Assembly (NCBI GenBank): GCA_963718195.1
Contig: CAVQYQ010000005.1
Coordinates: 998,257-1,062,256, forward strand
Direction: 5' to 3'
From: MADRE3 sp963718195
GTDB lineage: Bacteria; Desulfobacterota; Desulfobulbia; Desulfobulbales; Desulfocapsaceae
DNA length: 64,000 nucleotides
The notes under the pieces are model-generated. The model worked only from the letters and a program-made list of their open reading frames with translations, was not told the origin of the DNA and ran no database searches. Numbering within the stretch: position 1 is the stretch's first letter; every line of letters starts with the position of its first letter. Shown here one piece after another: positions 41,431 to 51,149 of the stretch. Both the position numbers and the translations under genes were made by a program.

Positions 41431-42104
41431 GTGATGCGATAAAGCTAATAAAAGTAAAAGAAGATATCCAGGCGGACAACGATCTGTTGGCCCAGCATCT
41501 GCGGGAAAGATTACGCGAACAGAAAACCTTCCTTGTCAATCTGATGTCTTCACCCGGTGCAGGCAAAACAAGTCTGCTGCTGCAAACCACCGGTCTCATG
41601 AGAGATGATTTTCGTATGGCGGTCATCGAAGCGGATATCGATTCCTCGGTCGACGCCGAGCGTATTGTGGATTCCGGGACCACAGCAATCCAACTACAGA
41701 CCGACGGGTTTTGTCATCTTGACGCACCGATGGTCCAACAGGGGCTCGATTCCCTCGAAGCAAACGAGCTTGACCTGATCTTTATCGAAAATGTCGGAAA
41801 CCTTGTCTGCCCGGCAGAATTTGATACAGGTGCTGCACTCGATGTGATGATCCTCAGCGTACCAGAAGGTGATGACAAGCCTTTGAAATACCCATTGATG
41901 TTTTCCAAATGCCACGCCCTCATCGTCAACAAGATAGATTACCTGGAAACATCGCTCACCGATTTTGACATGAGTCTGCTCGAAAATCGGGTGAGGAAGA
42001 TCAATAAGGACATCAAGATTTTTCCGCTCTCATCCCGAACCGGAGCGGGAGTAAAGAGCTGGACCGATTGGTTGTCGAAAAAGGTCTTGGAGCACAATTC
42101 CTGA
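41427..42104 (+). CDS. hypB: Hydrogenase nickel-incorporation GTPase HypB
   Basis: A 225-residue SIMIBI-class GTPase. The P-loop SSPGAGKTS is at residues 41-49; further motifs are EADIDSSVDAERI (switch I region), ENVGNLVCPAEFDTG (Walker B region with the metal-site cysteine) and VNKIDYLE (NKxD). The N-terminal CxxCGC nickel site and histidine-rich tail seen in some HypB proteins are absent, so this is a short form that relies on the G-domain metal site. The true start is ATG 41427, overlapping hypA. Confidence 0.93.
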   Translation: MSDAIKLIKVKEDIQADNDLLAQHLRERLREQKTFLVNLMSSPGAGKTSLLLQTTGLMRDDFRMAVIEADIDSSVDAERIVDSGTTAIQLQTDGFCHLDAPMVQQGLDSLEANELDLIFIENVGNLVCPAEFDTGAALDVMILSVPEGDDKPLKYPLMFSKCHALIVNKIDYLETSLTDFDMSLLENRVRKINKDIKIFPLSSRTGAGVKSWTDWLSKKVLEHNS

Positions 42105-42299
42105 CCAAACACTGCTTGCAGATGGCAAACCATGGCTGACACCCCGGCATATATTATTGTAGAAACTGAGCTTTACCGATGCAGAAACATAGCACGAACA
42201 CGCAAAAGGTTTTTCCCCGTCCTGTAAAGGTTCAGCTTTACCGGAACCGTGGCAATATCCATCTTTTGCCAATCTTGCTTACGGCCGATGCTTCCTGTT

Positions 42300-43251
42300 T
42301 CACCTCAAGCTGCTGTTAGTTTTTTTCTGCTTACTATCAGAGGCGAAAAGTTTTAGAAAATTTTTTGGAATACCCGTGTCAAATCGGCACAGTTTCCCGC
42401 TTGTCGGATGCGAGAATTCAAGTACCTGGGCGTGCAACCCCATACGACCCAGGGGGTTGAACTTTGAGCCGTACTTTTTATCACCAATCACGGGGAAATT
42501 CAAATCCTGCATATGCACTCTTATCTGGTGTTTTCTGCCAGTTTCCAGATTAATCTGCAGCATGGACAAGGTTTTGTTTCCCGCAATTTTTCGGTAATGA
42601 GTTACGGCTCTTCTCCCTTGCCCTTGCTTCTGGGAGGAGTATACAATAAAGGCTTTGCTTTCGTTCAGCCAGGAAGCGATTGTTCCCTCTGGCGGGAGTC
42701 ACTGCACCTTCCACCACCCCGATATAGGTACGCTGGCTAATGGTCGAATTCCAGCTCTTCTGAATCTGCTGCTTGATTTTTTCACTTCTTGCAAAGATGA
42801 GCAACCCTGAGGTTTCTCGATCAATTCGGTGAATGATGAAAATCTTATTATCCGGATTTTCCGCTTTGACATAGTTACTGAGAATTGAATAGGCAGTTCT
42901 GCGTTTTTCCTTATCCGTGGCAATTGTAAGGAGACCAGGTGGTTTGTTGATGACAATAATATCCTGGTCTTCATGGATGATATCCAATTCGCCTAAGTGC
43001 ATATTCTTTACTTCTCGGTCCCAACGCACCTCTACCTGCTGCCCAGGCCATAGGCAATGGTCGAATTGTGTGATGGGTTTTCCATTGACTAAAACCTGCC
43101 TGTCCCTCAGCACTGCCTTGAGAAGTTTACGTTTTTTGTTTGGAAAATGGCTAATCAGAGTTGAAAGCAGTGAATCTTTTTGCTCGATGATAAAAGAAGT
43201 GAGATTCACTTTTTTCTTTTTGGGGCTATTTGGACGTCGACTTTCCATCAT
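42300..43251 (-). pseudogene. RluA-family rRNA pseudouridine synthase, frameshifted
   Basis: RluA-family enzymes convert specific uridines in 23S rRNA or tRNA to pseudouridine. The first part (43251 to about 42690) has an S4 RNA-binding domain (LLKAVLRDRQVLVNGKPI) and the catalytic motif HRIDRETSGLLIFAR. Near 42685-42693 the frame breaks; the protein resumes as TIASWLNESKAFIVYSSQKQ and ends with the family's GRKHQIRVHMQDLNFPVIGD and GLHAQVLEFSHP (to 42300). One base corrects it to a normal protein of about 315 residues. Because this is usually a housekeeping function and the sequence is otherwise intact, a sequence error is a strong alternative to real inactivation. Confidence 0.8.
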
Positions 43252-43407
43252 CTTGTTATCGATTTATGAATAATTCTGTATCTGAGAGAAATTGCTTTAT
43301 TCTGCAAATTACTCGTTCTCTCTAAACAGTGAGTTCACAGAAATGGTTCTAAGCTGAGAGGAGCATTTCAAAATATAACCGTTAGCCTACTTGTTTAGCA
43401 CAGATAA

Positions 43408-44456
43408 TTACCAACACCTTGACTTCTCCCTATGTTTAAAAAGGTCGATACTCAACCCTATTTTTTTCATCAATGGCTCTGTAATATTGTCTAAAGTTGC
43501 CATAATATCTTTATTAAGCTCAACATCCAGTACTTTCAGATTATCGAGGAATTGAGCTTTGTCACGAGCTCCAACAATTGTGCATGTAACATCTGAATTA
43601 GCTATTGACCAAGCTAAGGCAATCAGATGCATAGGTAATCCCAATTCATTTGAAATTTCACGGATTTTTACTAACGACTTCGAGGGTCTCTTTTTCTGCA
43701 CCAGCCTCACCATGGCGAGCCCCAGGCCGGTCTCCCCTAAAATGCCTTATTCGTGTTCGATTTGGAGGCATAGAATCAGCGTCCTTGTACTTACCGGTCA
43801 AAAGGCCCTGCATAAGGCTCATGTAACCCATCACCCCGATACCGTTCTTTCTACAATAAGGTACTATTTCTGGCTTAATCTGATGAAACAGTAGGCTATA
43901 AGGCAGTTGATTAACCGCAATTTTCACCCCGGTCTCAAATATCTCACTCATCTGTAACACCCCGAAGTTGCTAATTCCTATATGCCTTATCTTTCTCTCT
44001 TCTTGAAGTTCTTCAAGAGTCTGAACAGCCTGATCCAGTCGGGGGGGGATTGGATATTAAACTTTCATCCGTTGTGGCGCGAGACACTGAATGAGAATTA
44101 AGCGGCCAATGAATCATATTAAGGTCTATATATTCCGTCTCAAGACGTTTAAGGCTGGCCTCACAATGCAGCCGTAGTGATTCCGGCTGACAGTTTGATG
44201 GTAAAATCTTAGTACCGATAATCGCCTCGTTACGTCGGCTTTTTATAGCTCTGCCTAATGCTGACTCACTATCACCATTATTATAGGCCTCGGCAGAATC
44301 AAAATAATTGCACCCTGCATCCAGCGCTGTATTGATCACCTCATCCACATCACGTTGTGACTGATCCCCCCAGTAATCGCCTCCTCCATAAGACCAACAA
44401 CCAACTCCCATGACAGGCAGCCGAAGCCCTGAATCACCACAATCTCGATATTTCAT
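43408..44456 (-). pseudogene. Aldo/keto reductase, frameshifted twice
   Basis: Start ATG 44456: MKYRDCGDSGLRLPVMGVGC, followed by FDSAEAYNNGDSESALGRAI (catalytic Asp and Tyr region) and LETEYIDLNMIHWP (catalytic His), all intact. At a run of eight G/C bases near 44041-44048 the frame changes; the protein continues as RLDQAVQTLEELQEERKIRH and IGISNFGVLQMSEIFE to about 43715. A second change leads into the C-terminal part ending at 43408 (KIREISNELGLPMHLIALAW, CTIVGARDKAQFLDNL). Repaired, it is about 345 residues, normal for NADPH-dependent aldo/keto reductases. It is downstream of TauE and the second TTT system on the same strand. Confidence 0.8.
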
Positions 44457-44605
44457 TTCACACTCCTTTGGTCATCAAGGTTTTTGTCTATTCTCTTTGC
44501 AATACAGCAACGCATACCAACTAAATCTTAATTAAAATAGAGCGAAATACTACTTTCATATGTCCGATGAATGAGATTATTCTTCTTAATTATAGGTCTG
44601 TCTAT

Positions 44606-45355
44606 TTATATCTCTATAGCGACAGAATAAATGGCCTTCACTAATAGAGTTACAGCCAAGACTGCCAGCACGCATAACCCTACCTTCTTGTAAGTGTCGA
44701 CATTGCTACTTTCAAACCTCCGAGAACCTATCCACACCCCGAGAAATAACGCAGGCAAGGCCCAAATGGAACGAATACAAATCGTGCTGTTGATTAATCC
44801 TTGGCTAGATCCTGTCAAAACTGCATAGGAATTGGCAGTAAATAACAGAGCAACCAATGAAGCACGGACAGTTGATGCTTTGATCCCAGAACCGAGCAGA
44901 AAAATCATTGCCCACATGCCACCCATCGCCAACAAACCATTCATAAATCCAGACACAATCCCGATAAAAAACCATCCCTTGGGGGAGTTTTTAATAGGGA
45001 CAGACCTGCCTGTCGCAGTTAATGCTACCGCTACCAGCATCAAAATGGCAGCGATTACTCTCATAAATTCAACCTCTGCCCATAATAAGACATACTGGCC
45101 AAACGGGATGAACAGTAATGATGCAGCGAGGATAGACAAGACCATCCTCCAGTTTACGTGTTGCCAGACTTGAGCGGCCATTTGTAGACTCGCTACAATT
45201 TCCAAGATTATTGCCAGAGGCACCACTTCTCGTGTCGGCATAAAAAGTGATGCCCCAGCCACCAAAATAGCTGAAAAGCCAAAGCCCGCATAACCGCGAA
45301 TAATGGAAGCAACGAGGATGATACTCGATAATGCTAACAGTTCAGAGATACTCAA
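44606..45355 (-). CDS. TauE/SafE-family anion exporter, TTT-associated
   Basis: A 249-residue membrane protein with about eight segments and the two family repeats (RGYAGFGFSAILVAGASLFM near residue 19; GIVSGFMNGLLAMGGMWAMI near residue 132). The start is TTG at 45355; no good ribosome-binding site is seen. It lies 89 bases downstream of the TctA-TctB fusion on the same strand. In bacteria that use sulfolactate, a TTT importer and a TauE-type sulfite exporter are encoded together (SlcHFG and SlcE), so sulfonate use is one reading of this locus. Confidence 0.82.
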   Translation of the reverse strand: MSISELLALSSIILVASIIRGYAGFGFSAILVAGASLFMPTREVVPLAIILEIVASLQMAAQVWQHVNWRMVLSILAASLLFIPFGQYVLLWAEVEFMRVIAAILMLVAVALTATGRSVPIKNSPKGWFFIGIVSGFMNGLLAMGGMWAMIFLLGSGIKASTVRASLVALLFTANSYAVLTGSSQGLINSTICIRSIWALPALFLGVWIGSRRFESSNVDTYKKVGLCVLAVLAVTLLVKAIYSVAIEI

Positions 45356-45444
45356 ACCAGATATTTAGAGTGAGGTAACTTCTAGTAAATATAAGATAAA
45401 ATCCATAGGAGTTATTTAGAAGAGGTAATCAAATTCAACAAATT

Positions 45445-47454
45445 TTAAATCAAAATCCCTTTAGGAAACGGCACATTGAAGATATTAACGAAAATGGCAT
45501 AAAAACCAGCCGAAACAAGCCCCGCAGTCACAATGTTCTTTGCCAATCCTTTGACCCTTATTTCTGATGGAGACAAAAACCAGCCTAATATCACCATGAC
45601 CGCGAATGTCATTGTGAAGAAACCAATATAATTTATGAACACAACATACAAGATGGCCATGGACAGTGCAATTAGGGTGGAGGGAATATCCCAGGGTTTC
45701 GTTTCACCCAAAGTTGCGCCTTGATGATAAAGTGTGAACGCTTGGATAAACAACAGAGCCGCGGCAATGACGATCAGACCCGCTGAAGCCATAGGGACAA
45801 CAAGAGTTTCTGGTTCAACCTCTTCCGCACTAAGACTTACGTATACGATTACGGCAATTCCAACGCTTAGAACCGCCAAGCAGATGTTGGCGAGTACCGG
45901 ATGTAGTGAACCCGCCGGCAGTTTTACTGGTTTACGATCGGATTCTTCTTCATTTCCCTGCTTCTTACGTTCCTTGTAACTGATGAAAAACGGCCATGCC
46001 GCCGATACCACTGTAATGGCAATTAGCAAAATTGATATCGGTCGGGAGAACAATAGTTCCGCCAAACCACCCGACGCCCGTGACAGCATCATGGATTCTA
46101 CAAGACCACGTTCCATTATTGGGCCGAGAATTACACCGAGCGCAATGGGTGCGGCACTGAGGCCCACCTTGGCGCCCAAGTAAGCGATTATTCCCAATCC
46201 CAACATAAGCACAACATCGAAGGGGCTGTTGCGTCCGGCAAAAGCGCCGACTACTGAAAGTGCCAAGACAACAGGCATGAGCATATTGATGGGAAGATTG
46301 AGGGCGCGAGCATAGATGCGCGAGGCCGAGATGCCGATAATGAACATCATGGCGTTGGCTATAAACAAAGAAAAAATAAAGGTATAGGTTATCACCGCCC
46401 CGTTTCCAGAAAACAACTCCGGACCTGGGCGCAAGCTGTGCAGCAATAACGCACCATACAAGACTGCGGCTTGAGGCGCACCAGGAATTCCGAGGGTCAA
46501 CAACGGTACTAACGAGCCTTCAACAGCTGCGTTATTCGAGGTTTCTGAGGCAATGACTCCGTCGATATTGCCACGGCCAAAACTGCCCCGGTCTTTCGCG
46601 GCACGTTGGGCCTCCTGATATGCAAGAAGACCTGCGACGTTTCCACCAGCACCGGGAATAATGCCGACGATGGTGCCGATAATAGCCGATCGAAGCAGAT
46701 TCACCCAACGGGTCAGTACGAATTTAATTGTTCGAATGGTGGTTCCCTTCGCAGGTTTATAGAGCGAGACACCGGCTTGATCACGTGCCGTTTCAGCCAT
46801 ACTAAGCACCTGCGGGACGCAGAAAAGACCGATCAGGGCAACAATGACGTCGATACCACCTAGCAGATTGGAAGAATCGAAAATCAGTCGTGCCTCGCCA
46901 GTACTGGGTGACAAGCCGATGGTGCTTAAAAGCACCCCAATAACGCCACCAAGCAGGCCCTTAATCATCGATTTGGCTGATAAACTGGCAATGATCGTCA
47001 GGCCAAGAACGCCAAGCCAGAAGTACTCCGGCGGACCAAACTTCAACGAAACGACGGCCAGAACCGGTGCGAAGAACAGTAAAACCACCGTGCCGAACAT
47101 ACCGCCGATGCCGGAGCCTGTGGCTGAAGCAGCTAAAGCCTCCTCAGCACGACCCTGCTGGGCCATAGGATATCCGTCAAAGGTGGTGGCGATAGCCGCT
47201 GGTGCACCCGGTGTATTTATTAATATCGCAGAGATGGAGCCGCCATACATGGCCCCGACATAGACTCCGCCAAGCACGATAAGCGCCGACTCGGGTGATA
47301 AAGTATAAGTGAACGGAACCATTAGGGCGATTGCCATCGTGCCCGTCAACCCTGGCAGAGCACCAACCAGGATTCCACCGGCCACAGCAGAAAATAGGAA
47401 CACCAAATTGGTAATCGCAAACACATTACCAAGCGCCGGGCCAATCAATTCCAT
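45445..47454 (-). CDS. TctA-TctB fusion, membrane component of a TTT transporter
   Basis: A 669-residue protein from ATG 47454, which has GGGGAG 7 bases upstream (a longer frame with 20 extra residues is open but lacks such a site). Residues 1 to about 500 are TctA (GALPGLTGTMAIALMVPF, YGGSISAILINTPGAP, DGYPMAQQGRA, GIIPGAGGNVAGLLAYQE). A charged linker (KERKKQGNEEESDRKPVK) is followed by a TctB-like region of four segments (about residues 530-669). The two subunits are separate genes in the first TTT system at 0.2-2.3 kb, so the window holds both forms. It is downstream of its receptor gene. Confidence 0.92.
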   Translation of the reverse strand: MELIGPALGNVFAITNLVFLFSAVAGGILVGALPGLTGTMAIALMVPFTYTLSPESALIVLGGVYVGAMYGGSISAILINTPGAPAAIATTFDGYPMAQQGRAEEALAASATGSGIGGMFGTVVLLFFAPVLAVVSLKFGPPEYFWLGVLGLTIIASLSAKSMIKGLLGGVIGVLLSTIGLSPSTGEARLIFDSSNLLGGIDVIVALIGLFCVPQVLSMAETARDQAGVSLYKPAKGTTIRTIKFVLTRWVNLLRSAIIGTIVGIIPGAGGNVAGLLAYQEAQRAAKDRGSFGRGNIDGVIASETSNNAAVEGSLVPLLTLGIPGAPQAAVLYGALLLHSLRPGPELFSGNGAVITYTFIFSLFIANAMMFIIGISASRIYARALNLPINMLMPVVLALSVVGAFAGRNSPFDVVLMLGLGIIAYLGAKVGLSAAPIALGVILGPIMERGLVESMMLSRASGGLAELLFSRPISILLIAITVVSAAWPFFISYKERKKQGNEEESDRKPVKLPAGSLHPVLANICLAVLSVGIAVIVYVSLSAEEVEPETLVVPMASAGLIVIAAALLFIQAFTLYHQGATLGETKPWDIPSTLIALSMAILYVVFINYIGFFTMTFAVMVILGWFLSPSEIRVKGLAKNIVTAGLVSAGFYAIFVNIFNVPFPKGILI

Positions 47455-47533
47455 CACACGCTCCCCTACATCTTTATAACTGATAATAAGTGCAGGTGAT
47501 GGGTTCACCCGCACCTACACTTATTCAAACCGT

Positions 47534-48490
47534 TTAGTCCAAGAAACCACCGTTTTTCAAAATTTCAGTGTACTGCACCCTACGTTTCTCTATGAACTCA
47601 CCATATTCTTTGGGACCAAGATTCACAAGATGAAAGCCGAGCTCAGTCATACCATCGATGAAACCTTTCTGCTTAGATGCATAGTCAAGAGCGCTGGCAA
47701 GCATGTCGATGCGGGATTGCGGCGTGCCGGCAGGAACCGTGATACCTCTATCTATACCACCAACAAGATCGTAGCCCAACTCTTTGAACGTTGGAACATC
47801 TGGGAAATCTGGCAGGCGTTCCTCTGTAGCGATTGCCAGGACACGGAGTTTTTCTTTGTTGTTAGAGAACACGAACGTACCTCCATATGTTGCCATGACA
47901 TGGCCACCTAAAAGTGCCGCTGTTTGCGGAGCCGCGCCATTGAAACTAACATAGCTCGTGTCGATACCGGCCATTTGAGTGAACTGCAGAAACCCTAAAT
48001 GGTTGCCGGTGAATTTGCCGGTGCCGCCAATGGACAGCTTCTTGGGGTTTGCCTTAGCGAATTCGACCAGGTCCTTGAGAGTGTTAAAAGGACTGTCGTT
48101 GGCAACGGCGATACCCCCCGGTGATTGGGCATAGAGATAGACTGGTGCCAATTGCTCGGTTTTGTACTTAACACCCTTTGTTTTCAGTGGCTGTACCACG
48201 ATATGCGGTAAATTGGTAATTGCCATCATGTAACCATCTGGTTTTTGTTGAGACAGCATGGTCCACCCAACTGAGCCACCACCACCCGGCCGGTGCTGCA
48301 TGACCACCTCCTGGCCCAGTTTCTCCTCAAGACCAGGGCGGAGCAGCGTCGCCGCCACATCTGACTGCCCTCCAGGATTGAAGGGAATCAGAAACTGAAT
48401 AGTTTTCGTGGGGAAATCATCTGCAATTGCTACCGATGCAGCCAGCATACAACCTAATGAAACAACAAATAACGTTTTGAATGCGCGCAT
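47534..48490 (-). CDS. TctC/Bug-family periplasmic solute receptor
   Basis: This 318-residue protein has a signal peptide (LFVVSLGCMLAASVAIA) and the Bug-family pattern: PTKTIQFLIPFNPGGQSDVA near residue 27 (the PGG loop contacts the ligand carboxylate), VMQHRPGGGGSVGWTML, DSPFNTLKDLVEFAKANPKK and VPTFKELGYDLVGG. It binds an organic anion in the periplasm for the TctA-TctB fusion encoded 79 bases downstream. The ligand is unknown. GGAGGAAGATT precedes ATG 48490 on the minus strand. Confidence 0.93.
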   Translation of the reverse strand: MRAFKTLFVVSLGCMLAASVAIADDFPTKTIQFLIPFNPGGQSDVAATLLRPGLEEKLGQEVVMQHRPGGGGSVGWTMLSQQKPDGYMMAITNLPHIVVQPLKTKGVKYKTEQLAPVYLYAQSPGGIAVANDSPFNTLKDLVEFAKANPKKLSIGGTGKFTGNHLGFLQFTQMAGIDTSYVSFNGAAPQTAALLGGHVMATYGGTFVFSNNKEKLRVLAIATEERLPDFPDVPTFKELGYDLVGGIDRGITVPAGTPQSRIDMLASALDYASKQKGFIDGMTELGFHLVNLGPKEYGEFIEKRRVQYTEILKNGGFLD

Positions 48491-48630
48491 AATCTTCCTC
48501 CTGTTTTTTATTAAAAGTGTAACTCCTTCTCTTCATGCTCAAGTGCAATCCCTCGCAATGAGTTCCTATATTATTTCTTTTCACCTAAGTGTTTTTGGTG
48601 TGTCGACAGGTTGAATTGCAAATTCGTTGG

Positions 48631-48885
48631 TCATTTCTTTGTTTTGGCAAGAATGAGATAAATCACAAAATAACCAACCGCATGACTCGCCTCATTCATA
48701 CCCTTATGTACCAGTTTACCAACGAGAATACCAACTTTAGCTACATCATCAAACATTAAGCTGTAGCTGTGGTAGATAGCGGTATCACTAGAAAACCCTA
48801 TAATTGTCCAAGGTACAGTGTTGCCGAAACCGACTATCCGATAGGGGCAAATTTTGCCAATAACTATTCTGTAGTCTGTTCAAGA
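48631..48885 (-). pseudogene. Possible relic ORF, unrecognised
   Basis: On the minus strand an open frame of about 84 codons ends at 48631 with a protein-like sequence (RIVGFGNTVPWTIIGFSSDT, then GKLVHKGMNEASHAVGYFVI). It has no ATG, GTG or TTG start with a ribosome-binding site, and is closed upstream by a stop near 48885. It may be the 3' remnant of a small membrane-protein gene. Low confidence; the rest of 48491-48927 is empty. Confidence 0.25.
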
Positions 48886-48927
48886 TAAAACTTTGTCTAT
48901 ATAGGGAGAGTGGACGATTGTAGGAGT

Positions 48928-49440
48928 TTATAATTTCTGGTCTTCAAATAAAGACGAGAGAATCTTTTGTAGGCCTTTTATATCCGCATACTGGTGGTCA
49001 TCTCCAGGTACCTCAACAACCCTTACATTTTTATGGCCTTGAACCACCTCGGTCAATTCGAGGTATGAACCATTAAAGTCAGATGTCTGTTGGATAAACA
49101 GAGTGGGTACCGAACTAATAAACTTAGACAGCAATTCAAAGTTATTTGCACTATGACGTTTGATGGGTGTGCCAATAAAAACTGCATTTTGAGGTCTAAA
49201 ATTAAAAGAATCAAAAGCTACTGTAGAAATAAATGTACCAAGCGATTTAGCGATGACATACTCTACTGATTTATTTGCATGGCAGAAGGCTTCGAATTTG
49301 ACATCTAAATTCTGATCATCAGACCAATGACGATACTCTGCAACTTGAAAATCAAAGGGAAACTCATGCATTTCTATCAATAGATCTTGCATCCATTTTT
49401 TGGTTTCGAATTTTATGCCAGGCAACCCTAGAATTTTCAT
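48928..49440 (-). CDS. Small alpha/beta-hydrolase-like protein
   Basis: A 170-residue protein with hydrolase-like elements: YVIAKSLGTFISTVA gives an A-K-S-L-G-T nucleophile elbow with serine near residue 66, VPTLFIQQTSDFNG could bear the acid, and VPGDDHQYADI the histidine near residue 152. It is shorter than typical alpha/beta hydrolases and has no lid domain. There is no good ribosome-binding site at ATG 49440. No operon context, substrate unknown. Confidence 0.6.
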   Translation of the reverse strand: MKILGLPGIKFETKKWMQDLLIEMHEFPFDFQVAEYRHWSDDQNLDVKFEAFCHANKSVEYVIAKSLGTFISTVAFDSFNFRPQNAVFIGTPIKRHSANNFELLSKFISSVPTLFIQQTSDFNGSYLELTEVVQGHKNVRVVEVPGDDHQYADIKGLQKILSSLFEDQKL

Positions 49441-49941
49441 TTTAAATTATCATTTATATATAATATTAATTAGTTAGGCGTTACTAGTAATAATAGTATT
49501 TCTTAATGATAGCACTCCAAAACGAACGATTACTTTTTGTTATCAATCTAGCAACCCTTTTTGGCGGAGATTATCATCTAGGAATAGTAATATCCAGTGA
49601 CTGGGTAATGTCAATATATTGCATTATTAGATTATTCAGCAACGTTTACCATTGTAGAAGTCAACATAAGATGAGTTCTACAATGGTAAACGTAATATCA
49701 GCAACTGAGCAATGAATTTAAATTGCCATATCGAAGGTAAATATTTTTACTTACACTTTTACTGGAGGTATGGATCTCTGGTGACGGTATTCTGTCATTT
49801 TCCGTCAGTCGATAACTAAACCAAAGCGGAAAATATGTGAGGCTCAATCTCATTTTCTAAATATTCGTTTTGCAATGGTATCAAGCTGCTTTCATAACCG
49901 ATAATAGTATCGTTTACAAAAGACTCAACTACTAATTTATT
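49441..49941. other. Intergenic stretch with a perfect 18-bp inverted repeat
   Basis: 501 AT-rich bases, no convincing gene; the plus-strand open frame 49506-49715 spans the inverted repeat described separately and reads like random sequence. No promoter or terminator beyond that palindrome was recognised. Confidence 0.5.
49642..49693. repeat. Perfect 18-bp inverted repeat with 16-nt loop
   Basis: ACGTTTACCATTGTAGAA (49642-49659) is the exact reverse complement of 49676-49693. The arms are AT-rich and not followed by a T run in either direction, so an ordinary terminator is unlikely. It could form a cruciform or a stable RNA hairpin, or be a relic of a mobile element's end. Confidence 0.75.
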
Positions 49942-50745
49942 TCAACCCTGATGCAGGTTGTTGCTTGAGCGTTGCCGTTCAGCAGTATCCTGTCGATAAT
50001 ATGCACATAAGACGACATACAGATCAGGGTACTCACGTTTCATTCTAAGCGGCCGATCAAAAAAAAGCTCAGTAGCTACGGCAAAAAACTCAGCTTCATG
50101 CACTGCACCATAGGGGTCAAGCAAGCTTTTACGCCCTTTTTCAGCATCCTTTTTCAGCTTAAAGAATTCTTTACTGCATACCTCTACCCAGGCATGATAG
50201 AGTTTTCTGTTCGAAAGTTCTGGGGTGCCATCAGCAGCACCGTCTCGCATATCGAGAATATGGGCGAATTCATGGTACACCACATTATGCCCCTGCTCAG
50301 GATGACGTGCTCCTCGCTGCACTGCATCCCACACCAGAATGACAGGTCCCCGTAACGATGCCATACCTAAAATAGCCTGTTGATCTGGCACAATCATCGG
50401 ACTATCAGCAAAAACACTGAGCCTTGAAGGAGGCAGCGTAACAGTTGTGGGATAAATCAGGACCGATTCAAGCTGGAGGTACTGAAAGTCTGGTAACCCA
50501 AGAACCAGGAGGCAGGCTTGTGCAGCCACAACAACCTTAATCTCATCGGTTAATTCCAAGCCGCCACACCCTTCAAAATTTTTCTCGGCAATAAATATCT
50601 GAACGAGCTGTTCAAGCCGATTTTTTTCTACATGATTAAGATAAGAATAATGCGTTACCGTCTCTATAATGATGTCCCGCCACGACTGCGGGAAAGGAGT
50701 TTTCAATATCTTTTGCCTGCGTCGATTTCGTAGCCAGTTAAACAT
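49942..50745 (-). CDS. mtfA: MtfA-type zinc peptidase
   Basis: This 267-residue cytoplasmic protein has the metalloprotease motif HEFAH at residues 158-162 (VVYHEFAHILDMRDG) and the downstream EAEFFAVATELFF that supplies the third ligand. The N-terminal RRQKILKTPFPQSWRDI and the length match MtfA/DgsA anti-repressor, which in E. coli binds the Mlc repressor and has aminopeptidase activity. No Mlc homologue is in view, so the role here is open. Confidence 0.9.
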   Translation of the reverse strand: MFNWLRNRRRQKILKTPFPQSWRDIIIETVTHYSYLNHVEKNRLEQLVQIFIAEKNFEGCGGLELTDEIKVVVAAQACLLVLGLPDFQYLQLESVLIYPTTVTLPPSRLSVFADSPMIVPDQQAILGMASLRGPVILVWDAVQRGARHPEQGHNVVYHEFAHILDMRDGAADGTPELSNRKLYHAWVEVCSKEFFKLKKDAEKGRKSLLDPYGAVHEAEFFAVATELFFDRPLRMKREYPDLYVVLCAYYRQDTAERQRSSNNLHQG

Positions 50746-51149
50746 TTTCCATTTCGTTTTATATAGTTATTAAGTTTTTTTTGTTCAAAGCCTTGAGTCC
50801 ATACACTCAAAACAGTCGCTAAACGTCTTATTTTCATAGTAGAGCTAAAGCCCTTGTCATACGTTTGTTGTAAGGACAAAATATCAACCTTATTCCTGCA
50901 TCTTCAGTTTCACCCAGGCCACAATTTTTGGATAAGAGCATGAGAGATAAACAGAAATTAATTTACTGGTTCTGGAAGTAAAGAAAAAGAGATATAAAAG
51001 CTGGTAATCTCAACTTGGAGTTGAGCGGCACATACCACAGCAAGGCCTACCCAGCAATGTACTTCTTGGAGCGTCCGGTAATCTTTCAACGGTAAGGAAT
51101 GCCACCAGCAGCCAATCAGAATAGTATATCTTTTTAAATGAATTGCCCC
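50746..51149. other. Intergenic stretch, no gene seen
   Basis: 404 bases between two minus-strand genes. No ORF with a ribosome-binding site, repeat copy or terminator-like hairpin with a T run was seen. The region upstream of mtfA is AT-rich, probably its promoter. Confidence 0.5.

Noticed and set aside
49506..49715. Plus-strand open frame of 69 codons
   Set aside because: It runs through the perfect inverted repeat, lacks a ribosome-binding site and has random-looking composition.
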